64,000 nucleotides of DNA from Whitmania pigra (lineage: Eukaryota; Annelida; Clitellata; Hirudinida; Haemopidae), in contig JAJTWR010000159.1 of assembly GCA_021613335.1 (NCBI GenBank), forward strand, positions 2,594,001 to 2,658,000, given 5' to 3'. The notes below the pieces were generated by a model. The model worked only from the letters and a program-made list of their open reading frames with translations, made no database searches and was not told the DNA's origin. The translations under genes and the position numbers were made by a program. Position 1 is the first letter of the stretch, and the number at the start of each line of letters is the position of its first letter. Shown piece by piece: positions 45,638 through 56,600 of the stretch.

Positions 45638-45886
45638 ATGACCCGCCACAACAAACTTCAGCTTCAGATTCTGTCACTCTATCGACAGTTTCTAAGAGTG
45701 GTGAAGACAAAGCCTGGTGCTGAAGAATATGTAAAGTCTGAGTTCAGAAAAAATGCTTCTATACCAAGAAAAAACATTCTTCAAATTGAACAGATAGTTC
45801 GCAGGGCTGAAAGGCAACTGGAGTCAATGAAGAAACCCACCACACTTGGCATCGGAGTGTTTCAGCAAGATGATAAGACCTCATAA
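45638..45886 (+). CDS. SDHAF1: Succinate dehydrogenase assembly factor 1 (LYR protein)
   Basis: 82 residues. Mitochondrial matrix LYR-motif chaperone that helps deliver Fe-S clusters to the SDHB subunit of complex II. The Leu-Tyr-Arg triad is at ILSLYRQFLRV near residue 15, followed by KPGAEEYVKSEFRKNASIPR and the basic RRAERQLE segment, all conserved in SDHAF1. The tail GIGVF matches the family end. Length is close to fungal SDHAF1 and slightly shorter than human. Coding is uninterrupted; an acceptor-like ttgtttcag just before the ATG (about 45628) suggests a 5' UTR intron. Confidence 0.92.
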   Translation: MTRHNKLQLQILSLYRQFLRVVKTKPGAEEYVKSEFRKNASIPRKNILQIEQIVRRAERQLESMKKPTTLGIGVFQQDDKTS

Positions 45887-46400
45887 CAATAACAACAACA
45901 ATGTATCCAGCTCAACAAATGTTGCTTTTCTGCATGGAAATATTCCAGTCTCTGCCCTTAGCACTGATGTGTAATATCAAGCAAGAAACAATTACAATTA
46001 AACCATAGAAATAACTGTTACTGAGAATGCCACCAAGAATCACATCCAGTGTTTTGGTTGTTTGATCAATTGCATCCTATCTTCATTTGAATAAATTTGG
46101 TTTTCTTATAAATGGTATTAATCCCTCCCCCCCCCCCATTTTTGCTCATTTGATTCAAAATTTAAACTTCTGAAAGATCAGATATCTTTATAATTTTTCA
46201 ATACTTCTAATAACAAGCGCTACAAGTTCTAAGACATGATTAACTTGGAAAGTGTCACTCAATAATTGTTAATCAAAGTCTTAAGCAATGTTTTCATTGG
46301 CTCCATTGACAGGAACTCGAACTGTTAGATAATCTGCAAAGGTACAGAATAACAAAATCAAAATTAGCATTGTTATTGCCCTAGTGATCCTAATTAACCT
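45887..46400. other. Convergent 3' UTR spacer
   Basis: Holds the 3' ends of SDHAF1 (AATAAA near 46092) and MGST3. A C9 run lies at 46128-46136. No gene. Confidence 0.5.
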
Positions 46401-47098
46401 TTAGTATTGCTTTCCAGCCCATCCCAACAGATGACAAGCCCAGGAAACAGTAGATCCAAGCAAAACCATTTCTGAAAGGTGACCAAAGGCTCCCCAACGT
46501 CTGTTCTTCGGATCTAAAATGATTTGTAAATGCCTCTGATGAACCTTCCATGCAACATCTCAACTGTCCCATGTAGCCTACCTCCAGTGTAATAACCCTT
46601 AGCATAGGCAACCCTTGAAACAAGATACACTGCTCCAGCACCAGCAGCTACCCTCTGAGGACACATTAATTAATTGCAAACAAAAGCGTTAGCAGTGATA
46701 ATGAAATTAAGGACTGACTGGGTATTGAAGTCCTCCAATCAAGAGCAAGCACAGAAAGGTTGGGTAATTCTCCAGTCTTAATTCATAAACTAGGTTATAA
46801 AACTAAAACGTTTTGAGGACAAATAAGTCACTTACGTATTTTGATGGGCTCTCTGGACACAATTGAACTCATTGTTGTCAGGGCTGTACATGGTTGGATA
46901 CTAAGAAAATTCCAAGCATTGACGTCATAAATTTAAATTTCTCCTAAACACTCCAAAACATACTTCAATTTTGTGTTCCTTTCTGGCTTTTCCAACGTTC
47001 AAGGCCAGCCAGACATTGAGTAGAGTATGTCCCACGGCTGCAAAGACAACGTATCCGTAGTCTTCCGGAAGAGCCACGCATTTCGAAAAGACAGCCAT
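46401..47098 (-). CDS. MGST3: Microsomal glutathione S-transferase 3
   Basis: MAPEG-family membrane enzyme of ER or mitochondrial outer membrane with glutathione transferase, peroxidase and leukotriene C4 synthase-type activity. Minus exons 47098-46964, 46900-46836, 46776-46719, 46654-46582, 46513-46401 join in phase to 147 residues (human about 152). Features: MAVFSK start, first helix YGYVVFAAVGHTLLNVWLAL, KARKEHKIEYPTMYS, the glutathione-site signature FNCVQRAHQNTLENYPTFL, the third helix AGAVYLVSRVAYAKGYYTG and the closing WACHLLGW. All MAPEG key residues (Asn and Arg/Glu of the RAHQNTLE motif, Tyr of YTG) are present, so probably active. Confidence 0.95.
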
Positions 47099-47649
47099 TT
47101 TATACTGAAACAGATCATTTACGATTTAACACTTAAGAGTTTGCATTCCGTTTACATTTTACATTCCGAAAATTGTGGCTTCTGGAAAGGAAAAGGCCTA
47201 TATAACATAATCCTTGAGAGAGCCAACATACCTTTCGTTTGGACCTGACGTAAAAAACCGACACAAATTCGGGAAACGACGCAAACCCGACTATGCAGAA
47301 ATAATGACCTCGAAACACCAAAGAATAGATACAATTTCTCAAGGTGTTTGTCATTTATTATGTGCATAATTTTATTTCATTGTTAGCTCAGTGATTTATT
47401 TTTATTATATAAGCAATTTTTCATTACTTTAATTAAATGAGTACTGATAAATCAGATGGGGCAATGGCCTGGTCAATAGGAAAGGGAATGTTTCGATATC
47501 GTCATAGTGACGACATAAACATGTGACAATACGAGGCTGGAGCAATTCTGCATGTTTAATATATTGGAGCTATATAAAGTCTTTTTAGGCGTGATTATGC
47601 CAAATGGAAATATGCGATTCACTGAGCATTTCTAATAATATCACAAAAT

Positions 47650-48730
47650 ATGTGGTTCAACTATTTTATATGTATTGCTACTTTGGTGATCAGTTGGTTG
47701 GCATTATCAAAAGGTTTTTTTTTGTTTTTAAATAACTTTTTTGTTCAATATCCATACTTTTGCACTCTGTTTTAGGTGTCACTTTGGCCACGAATATTCC
47801 ATGGAGTATGTAATTAGATTATAATATATAAAATCGAATTATGGTATTAATAATTGAGAATATTATTTCAGATGTCACTGCTGAGACCGTAATCGCAACC
47901 GAAACAAGTTAAACTAATTTTTAATTGATTCCCAAAATGTAATATCTAGTAATTTAATCAGTTGATGTCTAAAATTGTTTAAGCAGGGGCGTCATTTCAA
48001 TTGTTTTCTGCTAAACCTCGCACATATTGAAGAGATGACCTTTTTTTGTGCTTCTATCCAAAAGTTGCCCATCAATCCCCCAAACGACTTCTCTGTATTT
48101 AAGTATTAAGATCTAAAAAAAACTCAAAAATTCTTACTGTAAAAATAAAAAAACTCGATTTCATAGTTCTGATTGTTAAGTCAGATAACTCTTGTTTTTT
48201 TTATCAAGTTAAAAGTTTCAGAGAACAAATGAGATGTGACAGTCTACCAGTGCCAGGATGGGCAATTGCCTTGTTGGTCATCATAAGTTTGTTGATTATT
48301 CTTGCCATTGTTATCATTGCTATGCTCGTCATTACTTGGTCGAAACTTCAACGGAAAGCACTCGTCAGCTCAGGTTATTGAATTTGTTTTAACAATTTTC
48401 ATGTTAATTTCGTTTACATCTCCTTGAAAAACGTGATTATACTTGTTTTTTAAAGGAAATGTTGTGGGACATGGCAACAATAACTTAGGGTAAGACGGTT
48501 TAAAATTATTTGGTTTATGAAATAAACGTTTATGGATTGCATCGGCTGAAAGTATAATTATTTTTAAATGTAAATAAACTGTTGTAAATCTTTGAAGTTA
48601 CAGTTCCAGTCTGAAACCAAACGAAGCTCATCGCAATAGAAACACTTTGCCACCTTTAAATTATGGCGAAGAACGCAGGTCGGCTATGAAAAATGCTAAA
48701 AAAATCGAGGAAGAACTTCGCGATTACTGA
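47650..48730 (+). CDS. Small type I membrane protein with MUC1-like membrane segment, 151 aa
   Basis: Six exons: 47650-47713, 47776-47805, 47872-47907, 48209-48373, 48456-48489, 48604-48730, all phases consistent. Signal peptide MWFNYFICIATLVISWLALS, a tiny ectodomain (GVTLATNIPWNVTAETVIAT, with an Asn-Val-Thr glycosylation site), a juxtamembrane Cys, then VPGWAIALLVIISLLIILAI forming the membrane helix, and a basic/acidic cytoplasmic tail ending KKIEEELRDY. The VPGW[A/G]IALLV stretch is nearly the same as the start of the human MUC1 membrane segment, but nothing else in the protein supports homology. Family not recognised. Confidence 0.75.
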
Positions 48731-49739
48731 ATATTTCAGTTTTTAAATTTATTTCTTAGCACTTGAGTGATTTGTGTTTTCTTTAGATTTCATGCTTCAA
48801 ACATTTTATTTAAACTACTGAATACTAAAACAGTTAAGTTTCAACTTGCCTTTTTTTCAATTGAACATTAGAATGAATTACAAGAATAAAGCGCCATTAC
48901 CCCAGGCTTTATTGCTTTAACACAGAAATCGAAAAATGAGTTTGATAAAAAATGCCAATATTTTAGCCCTTATCAATTTAATAGTGGATAAGCCATAATT
49001 TAAAACGGCAGCTGACTAAATGATACCCTTGTTAACCGATGGCACAACACTGTGACGAAGAATTGAAGAACGTAAAATAAAAACAGACATTTCAAAACAT
49101 TTCGGTTAAGCCGATAAAAAATAGAATTTGTTCCTTAGATCAGGCAAAGCAAAGTGTAGCGTCATCATTCACAGGTGACAGAAGCTAAACTTCACATTTT
49201 TCTTCAAAAGAAGAATTTTACAGAGAGTTAAAATCATATATTCAACTTATTACTGTTAGATTAAATGCGTAATCTACCAGATATCGAATTAATATGTTGT
49301 TGCCAAACTTATCAGCGAATTTTCTTGTCATGTCCACGTTTTAAACAATCATTTTAATGTAACTAGATTCATACTCTGGATTTAGTATTAGATTAGAAAT
49401 GGTCTTTAAGGTTTAAATGTGTGGTCTCCAATGAAGAAAATACGCCGAGGAAAAGTTAAATGTAGTCGCAGAAGGATATATAACATTTAGAGATTAGACG
49501 GAAAAACTTAGAATCAGAAGTCAAGGCGGATGAGTCTAAAACTAAAGTTAGTTATTGAAATATGCAGAAAAAATGGACAAGGTATTTATGAAGTAGCAAG
49601 CTTATGTCGAGAACTAGTAGATCTAAATTGGCGGATGGATGTAGAGCCTTAGGCTCTGATAATAGGTTATGATAGAAAACTCATTTCAGTAGCAACTTCT
49701 TCTGAATTCAATTATGAATTTTTATATTTTATACCTTAT
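48731..49739. other. AT-rich spacer before a non-LTR retrotransposon
   Basis: No gene recognised. The right half (from about 49440) may include the leader or first ORF of the adjoining element, but its reading frames are broken. Confidence 0.35.
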
Positions 49740-50673
49740 CGTAATAAACATCTCGACCAAATGTCAAAGACGTTGATATGTTTTGGAGATTTCTGCGAAC
49801 TGCAAAGCCTTGGGTGATCACAGCCAAACGATTGGGCAGAGATAACAAAAATCCTAATTATATTGGAGAATGTAGATGCGGTTAAAGACGTAATTTCATC
49901 CTCAAGACTCCTTCGTGTCTCACAAGACTCCCAAATCAGGAGAGCATTTTTCATTCATGATCTCACCCGTCTGCAGTCTGAAGAGGCGTACGCTCGCAGA
50001 ATTAAGAAGGATACTACAACTCAGCCTTTTCCATAACAGTCCGTTAACACGTAAATGGATGCTCACAAATATTACAAGCTATAAGAATAGGTTTAACGAA
50101 GTACTTTTGTTTTTGAGTTTGGAGAATCCAGATATTTTCTGTTTGACTGAAACGTGGCTGACCAAAGACGTTCCAGATTCTATGTTCTGCCCCTCAGCTT
50201 TTAATGTGGTCAGATGGGATCGGGACTCTAGAGGTGCTCTTTTATTAATTAGAGATTGTGTTTCATTTCGATTAGTCGAAGTCCCTATAGGTTTCTCTCG
50301 CATTGAGTTAATTTGTGTAAATATTTCATGGGGACATACAGTCTGGAGGATTGTCGGCTACTACAGGAGTGGAGGTTTTGATGACGCAGCTGAGAAATAC
50401 GCTACCGGCGCTATTGAATGTTTTAGATTTTTATGCGCTGGTGGACGAACTATCTGTTTTCTTGGAGATTTCAACCTACCACTAATCAACTGGCAATTCA
50501 ACTTAGCCCCAAACAACAAGATCTATAGAATATTTTTTGAATTCTTTCTGGACATCTCTATCAATTTGTCAGAAGCGCAACGAGACATAAAAATATTCTC
50601 GATCTGGTTATATCAAACTAAAGATTTAGATCTTCAGTTCATCTCTTCAATTGGTTTTGCTTCGAATTACTAA
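49740..50673 (+). pseudogene. 5' part of a non-LTR retrotransposon (ORF1 tail plus AP endonuclease)
   Basis: The open frame 49915-50673 contains an apurinic-type endonuclease of LINE elements: NPDIFCLTETWLTKDVPDSM, GALLLIRDCVSFR, ELICVNISW, RIVGYYRSG, FLGDFNLPLINW (residues Glu, Asp and Asn of the active site visible). Just upstream, in a shifted frame, sequence like LQSEEAYARRIKKD resembles the end of a LINE ORF1. Reverse transcriptase is absent: the frame ends after FASNY, followed by an (AT)n run at 50749-50769. A 3'-deleted, inactive copy. Confidence 0.75.
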
Positions 50674-50955
50674 ATGGCTTTGCCCCCTGAGGCATCTGCT
50701 ACTCGTCCAGGATTATCCAGGCACGAGAGGACACAGTTTCAAACTTCTAATATATATATATATATATATGACTTTGACTTCAATCGTTTCTTAACGTATA
50801 CCTGATTCGGATCTTGTATTGTACTTTTTGTATGTAAATTGTACAGACTTGTGTTAGTGGTCTCAAAGACTCTTTTATTTAAATTTTAAGCTTTATTAAG
50901 CTATCATTAACCATTATTATTCAAATAATATTAAAGCATTAAAATTATTGCAGGA

Positions 50956-52951
50956 ATGTCTTTACGTAACATATCGGAGCAATTAACTGGGGCCATATTC
51001 TTAGAATTACCAGAAAGTGAAAAGAGGCAAACTTTGTTTCGTTCCCCATTTAAGGTCTGTGAGCAATCGCGCCAAAGCATTACGTTCAGTTATATATAAA
51101 AAAAAGCTTCCATGGTCTTCGAAGGTTCTTCCTGATATAAGAGAATCCTGCAGTGAAGCGCTGGATTCTCAAGATGAAATCGATAAAATCCTGTTGATGA
51201 CCTGCGATGGAAATGTCGATTACGCGTTAAAAGTGGAACGACTCCAAAAGACATTTAATTTCCTCCAGGAAAGATACAAAACTTTGCTCACTTCACTTCA
51301 CGAAGAAGTCGAAGAGCTGAGGAAAAAGAATAAAGGTGACATTAACTGTGAAGACCGAAATAACCAGTATAAATTCATCTTTTTATCTGTAGAATTGAGT
51401 TTTAAATTGGCAATGTTGGTGGGACAAAAGCAAAACTCAATGAATATGAAAAGCGAAAGGAAATTATGTGAGCACTCAAATTTAATACCATTATTTTTTC
51501 TTAGTCAACATACATTTACCCACTTACCCAGCATCTATGCAAAACGGCTCCAAAATTCAGTCGAAAGATTACCAACGTGAGTAAATACAAATACTCAGAT
51601 ACATTTTGGAAAACTTAATAAAAAATTTGTTCATATGCCAGCTCATTCAGCTCAAGCGGATTTTCGAAGACACCAATTGGAGGAAGAAATGAAAGAACTA
51701 AAAGAATTACTGGCGAATTACAAAGAGAAGAACGAAAGATTGCAACAAAAAGTTGATGAGTTGGGCATTCTGAAAGAGTCGGTATAAGTCGAAATAAATG
51801 CTTGCAAACATCATTGCAAATAAGGACATTTTACATTTCAGGAGAGTCAATGTGCCACCGGAAATTACGACGGCCTCTCAGGACAAGGCTAAGGACGATG
51901 GTCAGAGCGTCATCAAACACCTAAACGATATCAATCAATTTCAAATTGAAGAGGTAAACCTCAATTTATTTAGTTGAGCTAGATAACTAACAAAGCATTA
52001 TAATTTATTACAATAAAGCATCACGTAATAAGTTTTGAGTATAAGTTGTTGAGTACTAATTGCAGATAAGGAAAATACAAACTGATCTTTTCGGAGTCTT
52101 AGATTCGGATAACATGTCACTGAATGCTTTTCTGATGGCTAATGGTTACAAAGATGGTCGGAAAGATATTTGCTCAGACTTGAGAGGTACAGCAGCCTCT
52201 AAAAACCCCAAGAACAACATGACAAGGTTATTAATTAATTATTTGAGATTAATTAGTGAGATGATTTAAACATGGTAAGGTGCGAATTTTAACAAATCTT
52301 TCCCTTAGCGCTCTTTCACATAAGTATTTTCTGATTCTGTTTCGTTGACACGTTAAACAATATGATAAAAATCTTAGGAAGATTGGGTTACTCTGGTAGA
52401 TTAAAATAATGTCAACCTACAAATCCTGGAAATGCGTTTTAGCAGGAAGGGAAGCTAAACTGCTTTTTGAAGCCATAAAGATATTTCTACTTGCTGCCCA
52501 AGCGACTCAAACAAGTATTTTAAACACGAGGGTGGTTTGTCTAATATCATAGATAAAAAGGATGTGTCATTGTTCTGGGCAAATTTTGCAAGATATAGAT
52601 CGATTGACTCTAACGAGCCTTTCGACGGTTTGCTTAGAAATATAACCAAGTATGTAGCGAAATATGGTGATATAGCCGAGAACAATTTGAGGAATGTGAT
52701 AAATACCACATTTTTCGATTTCTCGATTTAGAGGTTTTCTAGGTAATCATATGAATCCTAAATATTGTTTTAGGACAAAAATTAAATGATTCCTATACCA
52801 TTTTGAGTTATTATGATAACTTGTAACTAAATACAGCTCTCCGGCACCATTAGAAAATCAGTTTCTTCCTCCTATTAGGTCAAGTCTGAGCTATGGGCGT
52901 CAAGGAAGCAAGTCTTCTGCAATCAGAGGAAAGCCGAAATTTCGTCCTTGA
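50956..52951 (+). CDS. CCDC92/CCDC74-like coiled-coil protein, 315 aa
   Basis: Exons 50956-51054, 51107-51335, 51393-51467, 51642-51781, 51825-51953, 52066-52226, 52837-52951 keep phase throughout. The central piece (VERLQKTFNFLQERYKTLLT, SLHEEVEELRKKNKELSFKL) matches the signature of the CCDC92 and CCDC74 families (LFLQ..H...L..LH.EIE.L...NK.L..KL). A second coiled coil (RRHQLEEEMKELKELLANYK) and a helical stretch (KHLNDINQFQIEEIRKIQTD) follow. The tail is basic (LPPIRSSLSYGRQGSKSSAI) as in CCDC74. CCDC92/74 proteins are linked to centriole, spindle and ciliary functions. An acceptor just before the ATG (50953) implies a non-coding first exon. The intron 51055-51106 (52 bp) and the acceptor at 51824 are weak and should be checked. 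Confidence 0.75.
52455..52735 (+). pseudogene. Probable retrotransposon scrap inside a CCDC-gene intron
   Basis: The frame 52537-52731 (NIIDKKDVSLFWANFARYRS) resembles the region between endonuclease and RT of LINEs, where a phrase such as 'new node/host sequence plus ...LF..FF' occurs. It lies wholly in the 610-bp intron 52227-52836. It could instead be a skipped exon, but phases on both sides already join without it. Confidence 0.3.
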
Positions 52952-53614
52952 ATGCCTTTTATGAAAATCTAAAAACTAAAACAATTTTGGTACGTTACGT
53001 TGTCATTAGTAATAAGGCATATTTTGGACCGTGATGAGGGTTGGACTGTATTTAGCAGCCATTTCAGGTTCCTGTTTAATTTCTAGAGGACATGAACTTA
53101 TTATGCAGATTAACTACTAACTAGATTACATCGTGACCAGCTTACGAGAATTTCTACGGGAAACAAATGCGGCCGTGGATTGAGTGGCCTACAATTCCCG
53201 ACCATTACATGTTACCCGATAACTTGAAAATAAATTTATCAGCATTCACGCGAACTCGTCCTAGCAAGTTAAAAAACAAGCCTCAGTCAAACCAAGCAGC
53301 AACCAAATTCTCTTCACCAATGAAATATTCTTGAAACACACAGGGCAAAATTCTCAAAAGCACCCCTTTACTTTAACGTAGGCAGTGAGCGATTTTGAAA
53401 ATATAATGTCTGAGTATCAATAGCAACGTTTTGTTTTCTAAAGAGAGGAGTCATCATCCCAAATACCCTTTTAATAATTTATAATTGTATGTGACCTTCC
53501 ATTATCTGTTAACATGGGTTATCATACTAAAAAATTCAAAGCTTACTGTGAAGTCATTTTTATTTATGAAAATTTAATGATAACTTATAAAACAAAATCT
53601 AAAAGCTCGCAATA
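52952..53614. other. Convergent spacer between CCDC-like gene and TRAF
   Basis: 3' UTR territory of two convergent genes; nothing else recognised. Confidence 0.4.
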
Positions 53615-56600
53615 TCATGTATCTACCACTATCTTAAAAAACAAAACATCATTTTTCAAATAAACATCAGTCCTTCTTAGCTCAGCATGGCTTACAAACT
53701 TTGGACTCCCTGTGGCTATATTCATTTTTTCCTTGGGTTTTTGGAAACTGGTACTCCCAGGATCGGGCAAAAAACTTTCGCTCAAATGACGTGCCATACT
53801 CTTTTGGTCCAATAGCATCATTGTCACCTGTGCAGTCGAAAATGAATAAATGAAATAATCTTCAAATGTTTATGACATGATCAAAAAGCCAACCCTATTC
53901 TTGAACGGCCAAATCAGAAGGTCGTCGTATTCTCCTTTCATTATGACAAAAAATAATGAAACAAAACTCCCTTTGCCACTGCCATCTCCATTCAAATATA
54001 CTCTAGCACACATTTTGTAGCCATACCTTAAAAAAACATTTAGATATTAACTCCTAGGCCCTACATGGTGATTGAGGAACTGAAGCAACAATATTAGAAT
54101 AAAATAAGTGTTTTACCAAAATAAGTAGATATTACAGCTATAGCATTACATGACTCAACAGTCATGATTCATAATTTTTGTTAACATAAATGACCTAGTG
54201 GTGTAAAATGGCTGGCTGTAAAGAGACAGAATCTTCCCTTCGATGGCATCATTTAATCGTTTGTTGAAGTTATTGATCTTCCAGACCAGAACTCCCTTGT
54301 AGCTGGTCGTGTCCATGCACTGAAGTTTCACCTCTAGCCTTTTTAATTCATTTTGATGGCATTCGAGGGTCAAGCTTTGATTTTCCACCTCTTTTAGGAT
54401 GTCATCTACAAGAAAATCAAAATAAAATTAAATGTGGCTTCATTTCAAAAATCTTGGATTGTGACCTACATTTGTGAGAATTTGTAAGACTCCCTTCCTG
54501 TAGCTTTTGGATCATCTCATGTATAAGCCCCTTCAAAATATAAATCATGATGCTTCATGAACAAAGGAAAAATAGGCATGAGAAATTCTTAAGGATAAAT
54601 TTACATTGGATTGCTCTACATGGGTCATCAGTTGTTTGGCCTCCTCTATCTTAGAACTAGAAGCTCTCCAAGTTTCGTCAATTGACCTTTGGATGGAGGG
54701 GAAATTGCGGGCTAACTCCTGCCATGGAAGGTGCAAAATTGTTGATAAAAGTTAAATTTGTTCTCAGAATGAATGATTGGCTCACTTCAAAATTCCTTTT
54801 CAGGTGAAGATTGTGCACTTCAAGCTCAGACAATTTGAGAGCAATGTACTCAAGGTGTTGAGTATTATTATCATTCATGTGTTCTTTCAATGAAGTTTCA
54901 GAACCCTAATATATAATTTAACTTAATAACAAATACAAACTAGAACACCTTACAAATATTTAATAATATCTATAAAAATTAAGATATTGTCAAGGGTTAG
55001 GAGAGGCCCAGTTTTATTTGGCTTTGGATGAAATTGGCAATAAAAAGTCCACTGGTGTATTTAACATAACTGTAAATAACATAATAATCCTTAAATGTGT
55101 AGACACTGTAAGGTCACTTCCCAATTTCCAATAATTTGCAATGATTGGGAAAGAAAATATTCCTGCGAGATGTAGTGCTAGAAATATTGTTAAGACATAT
55201 CCACTTTTATGGGTAATTTCCTTTCATATTTCAATTTCTTACTGAAATTTTCAGCAATTAAATAAAATATTTGTAAGCAACATGTAAAATTTAATTTCAT
55301 TTGGTTCAATGGTTCCTGTAAATTATGCAAATCAATGAATTGTGTCCTGCAAATATTATTAAGAAATGTTCCAGTGTGAGCTCATTTCATCAATGTCAAG
55401 ATTGTTGGAAAGATCAAATATTAAATTGTCATTAAGAAAGCTATATCAAGGAGTGCAAAATTCAAAACTTCCTTTTTTTTCCCCATTCATTTCATCTTGG
55501 GGAAGAAAGCAGGTTGACAGAAGGAGAAAGAGGATAAGTTAAAGCCTTCAGGAAGGCAACCTATTCAATAACAAAGATTGAAAAAAAGAGTTGAATAGGT
55601 CAAGAACTTTCATGAAATAATCCAGATTCATTTGGGAAGAAGTATGTGGTTGGAATACAGAAAAATCTCTCGAATGAGAGTCAGAGATGTTTCATCAGGG
55701 AAGCTTCACCAGGAGCATATTCGTGTAAGCAGCTAAAAGATGAGCTGATTCTGATTTCCATGTGAGGACAGTCTGCAACTATGTTGACCACTGAAATATA
55801 AATGTGAAAGCGAGCTCCAGCGCTGAAAATCCATCGCAAAAAAAAACATCTCCTCTGGGCCAAAGAGATGGTCAACCACAACAAATGATGGGCACCTGAA
55901 ATGTTCTTTCAGATGAAAAAAGTTTAACATTGATTGGCCAAATGGATATAAATACTACTGGAATGATCTCAGAAAAGAGATATTTTTTGTCAGGAAACAT
56001 GGAGGAGGTTTTGTGATGGCCTAGGGAGGCATTTCAGCATTTGGGAAGGAGGCAGGATTCTCATAAGTACATCAAAATGCTCAATGTTCATCTCCTTTCT
56101 TTTGCTGAAACAAAAGAAATTGAATTTCAGCAAGATAATGCCCGCATTCATGTTTCCGAGGCAACCAGAGCATTTCCAGGAGTCCAACATGCAAGTGATG
56201 GACTGGCATGCATGCCCTCGACTTGAATCCAATTGAAAATGTCTGCAGACTTCTTCAAAATTAGTTACAGCAATATGATACTGAAAATGATTTGAAAGAA
56301 ATGATTTGAGAAAAGCGCCTGGAAAAACCTGGATGAAAAACACTGATTTTCTCCATGAAAAATAGGTGAAACTATATATTATAAAAATATATTGAAACAT
56401 CATTTTATTTGGTTTTAAAATAAAAATTTTGTCAAAATACTGAGATTCATGAGTTTTTTCTAGCCTGTCTTATTAATATTTCTATGAAAAAAAAAGTTTT
56501 AGTGGAATTTGCTTTTAATTCTTGATCAATGTGAAAAAAAATATAGGAGTTATATTTCTTAAGAAATTTATTAAACTTAAGTTATTGAACAAAATTGAGA

